This document shows positions 62,483 to 64,000 of a stretch of DNA of 64,000 bases, piece by piece. Source of the DNA: Seriola aureovittata (lineage: Eukaryota; Chordata; Actinopteri; Carangiformes; Carangidae); the NCBI RefSeq assembly GCF_021018895.1, contig NC_079366.1, positions 26,836,770 through 26,900,769 on the forward strand, written 5' to 3'. The position numbers and the translations under genes are program-made. Below the pieces are notes generated by a model. The model was not told the DNA's origin. It was given only the letters and a program-made list of their open reading frames with translations, and did no database searches. Each line of letters starts with the position of its first letter. The first letter of the stretch is position 1.

Positions 62483-64000
62483 GAGATCAGATATTATGAA
62501 GTCGATGGCCATTTAATGATAGAAAAATATCATGCCAGTGTTGCCACTTCAACCCCCTCCCACCTTTTCGTTAAAGGTGTGTCCATATTTGTGTAAGGTT
62601 AATGAAATGTAATGTAACTTTACACCACCCAGCCATTGAATAGTAAAAACAAAAAGAGCATATTTTTTTTAAAAAAGAAAATGTATAAATTCTAATATGC
62701 CCTTGTTGTCACTTAAATTGCCATATTTTGTCCACTTGCACAGCACTGACTCTTTGAAGCAGACTTGGATTGAAACTGTGTTTGTTTTCTTTCACTCCAG
62801 ACATGCAGAGTTTAGCTTGTTTGGTGTGAGACGGCTAGAAACCCTTGTCCATCTGGTGTGTAGGGTGGGTATTTTTCAAGCACACTTGGTGCATGTGAAA
62901 GAAACACACGCTGTTTTAGATACATGCTCTGCTGCGACGGCTGCTTTGGACAGCCTTCAGGTGTAATGCCAATTTTCTTGCCCCCTTAGTCTCATTGGAA
63001 GTCCAGCTTGTTAATGATAAATGAGGTGGTGTGTTTTTGCACTTAACACAGTTGGACTCTCATATATTGCATCAATACAGCGAGGTAAATGCAATGCACT
63101 TGACTGCATCGAAAAATGACCTATTCTATGTAGTTCATCAATTTTTCAAGGCCTTTTCCTCTTGCTCTCTTGAACGCACATGCATATACATACAGTATGA
63201 GTAAGTATTTATATGCACGCACAACCTTAAAAGCTGCAAAATAATATACAAAAACAATAGTTTTTAAGTTATTGCTGTCCTTGCCATCTTTCCCTGCTTG
63301 CCTTGTTTTCTCACAACCCCACCACCTTCTTCGACTCTGTGACGTCCACCAAGACTCTAAACTGGCCTGCAGTTGTGAAATTTTCTCTTAATGCCAGATT
63401 TATATAACTTCTCAACTTGTCAAGGTCTAGAAGGTCCATGAGCTGAACACAGTTCAGGCTGAAGCCACCAACCAAATGCAGCTAAAGTAGTAGTTTGTTG
63501 AACCGGTGATCTACTTGGTAGGTGTTTGAGGTCTGTGGAACATGTATCCAGGTGGTTTTTGCTTGGAAAAACCAGTAGAGACTGGCAAGTTTGTCTGTTT
63601 ACCTTCCAAACTGGCAGGTAGAGCAAATAGTTTTCCACCTTGCTTTGTTCCTTTGGATGCTGTGCTAACAGTGCTTTATTTGTATGTTCTCAAGTGCTAG
63701 TTTCAATAGAAATGGTTCATGTAGCATGGTTCACAGTGTCCTGCGACTTACAGGGCTGGAGAAGCTGAACCAGGCCGAGACTTTGCCAGTAATTTGAGGA
63801 CAAAGGTTGTTGTCCTTTTTTTTCTGTCAGCTAATTCAATAACTGTCAGGCGAGGTGCTGGAAATGGGTTACTGTGCCCGTTGATTTTTTGATATATCAT
63901 AAACACACAAATGCATTTGAGAATTTTGTATTGGTGAAACTAAGTTCAAATTTAGGGAAACATTTTGATAAAAATCTGTCGTCATCCATCTAAAAACTTC
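62483..64000 (+). other. cbx6 3' UTR or downstream sequence
   Basis: AT-rich sequence after the cbx6 stop, with no convincing exon on either strand. No clear AATAAA was seen, so the UTR may run past the window edge. Confidence 0.45.

Noticed and set aside
61993..62512. Long minus-strand frames opposite the last cbx6 exon
   Set aside because: They are shadows of the GC-rich, Ser/Pro-rich coding strand; their Gly/Glu-rich content follows from the sense codons.
1..64000. Many open frames rich in His-Thr or Cys-Val repeats (for example near 1500-1910, 18780-19400 and 57444-57932)
   Set aside because: They are translations of CA/TG microsatellites with no codon bias, domains or splice context.

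Overview
The window looks like nuclear DNA of a ray-finned fish, probably a spiny-rayed (percomorph) teleost. The evidence is intron-rich vertebrate genes with GT/AG junctions, very dense (CA)n/(TG)n microsatellites, decayed Tc1-type DNA transposons, tRNA-derived SINEs and a teleost-style CD22-like immunoglobulin gene cluster. There is no operon structure and nothing prokaryotic. All exon boundaries below were read by eye from splice signals and phase continuity; no search was run.

Layout. (1) 675-10979, minus strand: a complete pdgfa-type growth factor gene in six coding exons, with its likely 5' leader and promoter running to about 11.75 kb and its 3' UTR running to the left edge. (2) About 11.75-25.4 kb: no recognisable gene; microsatellites, dispersed-repeat fragments and a dead 0.75-kb Tc1-like element. 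(3) 25.4-37.7 kb, plus strand: a tandemly duplicated Ig-superfamily receptor locus of the CD22/sialoadhesin-like type. Copy B (31879-37352) is intact: signal peptide, a series of Ig-type domains, a transmembrane helix and a tail with an ITIM. Copy A (26203-28124) is a near-identical duplicate that lost about 3.36 kb internally, is frameshifted, and has lost its ITIM tyrosine and tail end. A decayed Ig exon lies downstream of copy B, and a clean 766-bp solo LTR sits in the 5' flank of copy B only. (4) 37.7-43.4 kb: repeats, a duplicated putative first exon, a SINE, a 27-base G run and two phase-compatible exons of an unrecognised gene. (5) 44381-54548, minus strand: pla2g6 (group VI Ca-independent phospholipase A2) in 18 coding exons, including a 78-bp in-frame exon encoding a strong basic nuclear-import-like motif. 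(6) 57800-62482, plus strand: cbx6, a Polycomb (PRC1) chromobox gene in five coding exons, divergent from pla2g6, with its 3' UTR running towards the right edge.

The genes do not form one pathway: a secreted mitogen, an immune inhibitory receptor pair, a lipid hydrolase and a chromatin reader. The neighbourhood recalls human 22q13.1, where PLA2G6, CBX6, CBX7 and PDGFB cluster, except that the PDGF gene here is clearly A-type by sequence. The most notable items are the chimeric, signalling-dead Ig receptor copy beside its intact parent, the extra NLS-like exon in pla2g6, and PDGF exons bounded tightly by microsatellites.
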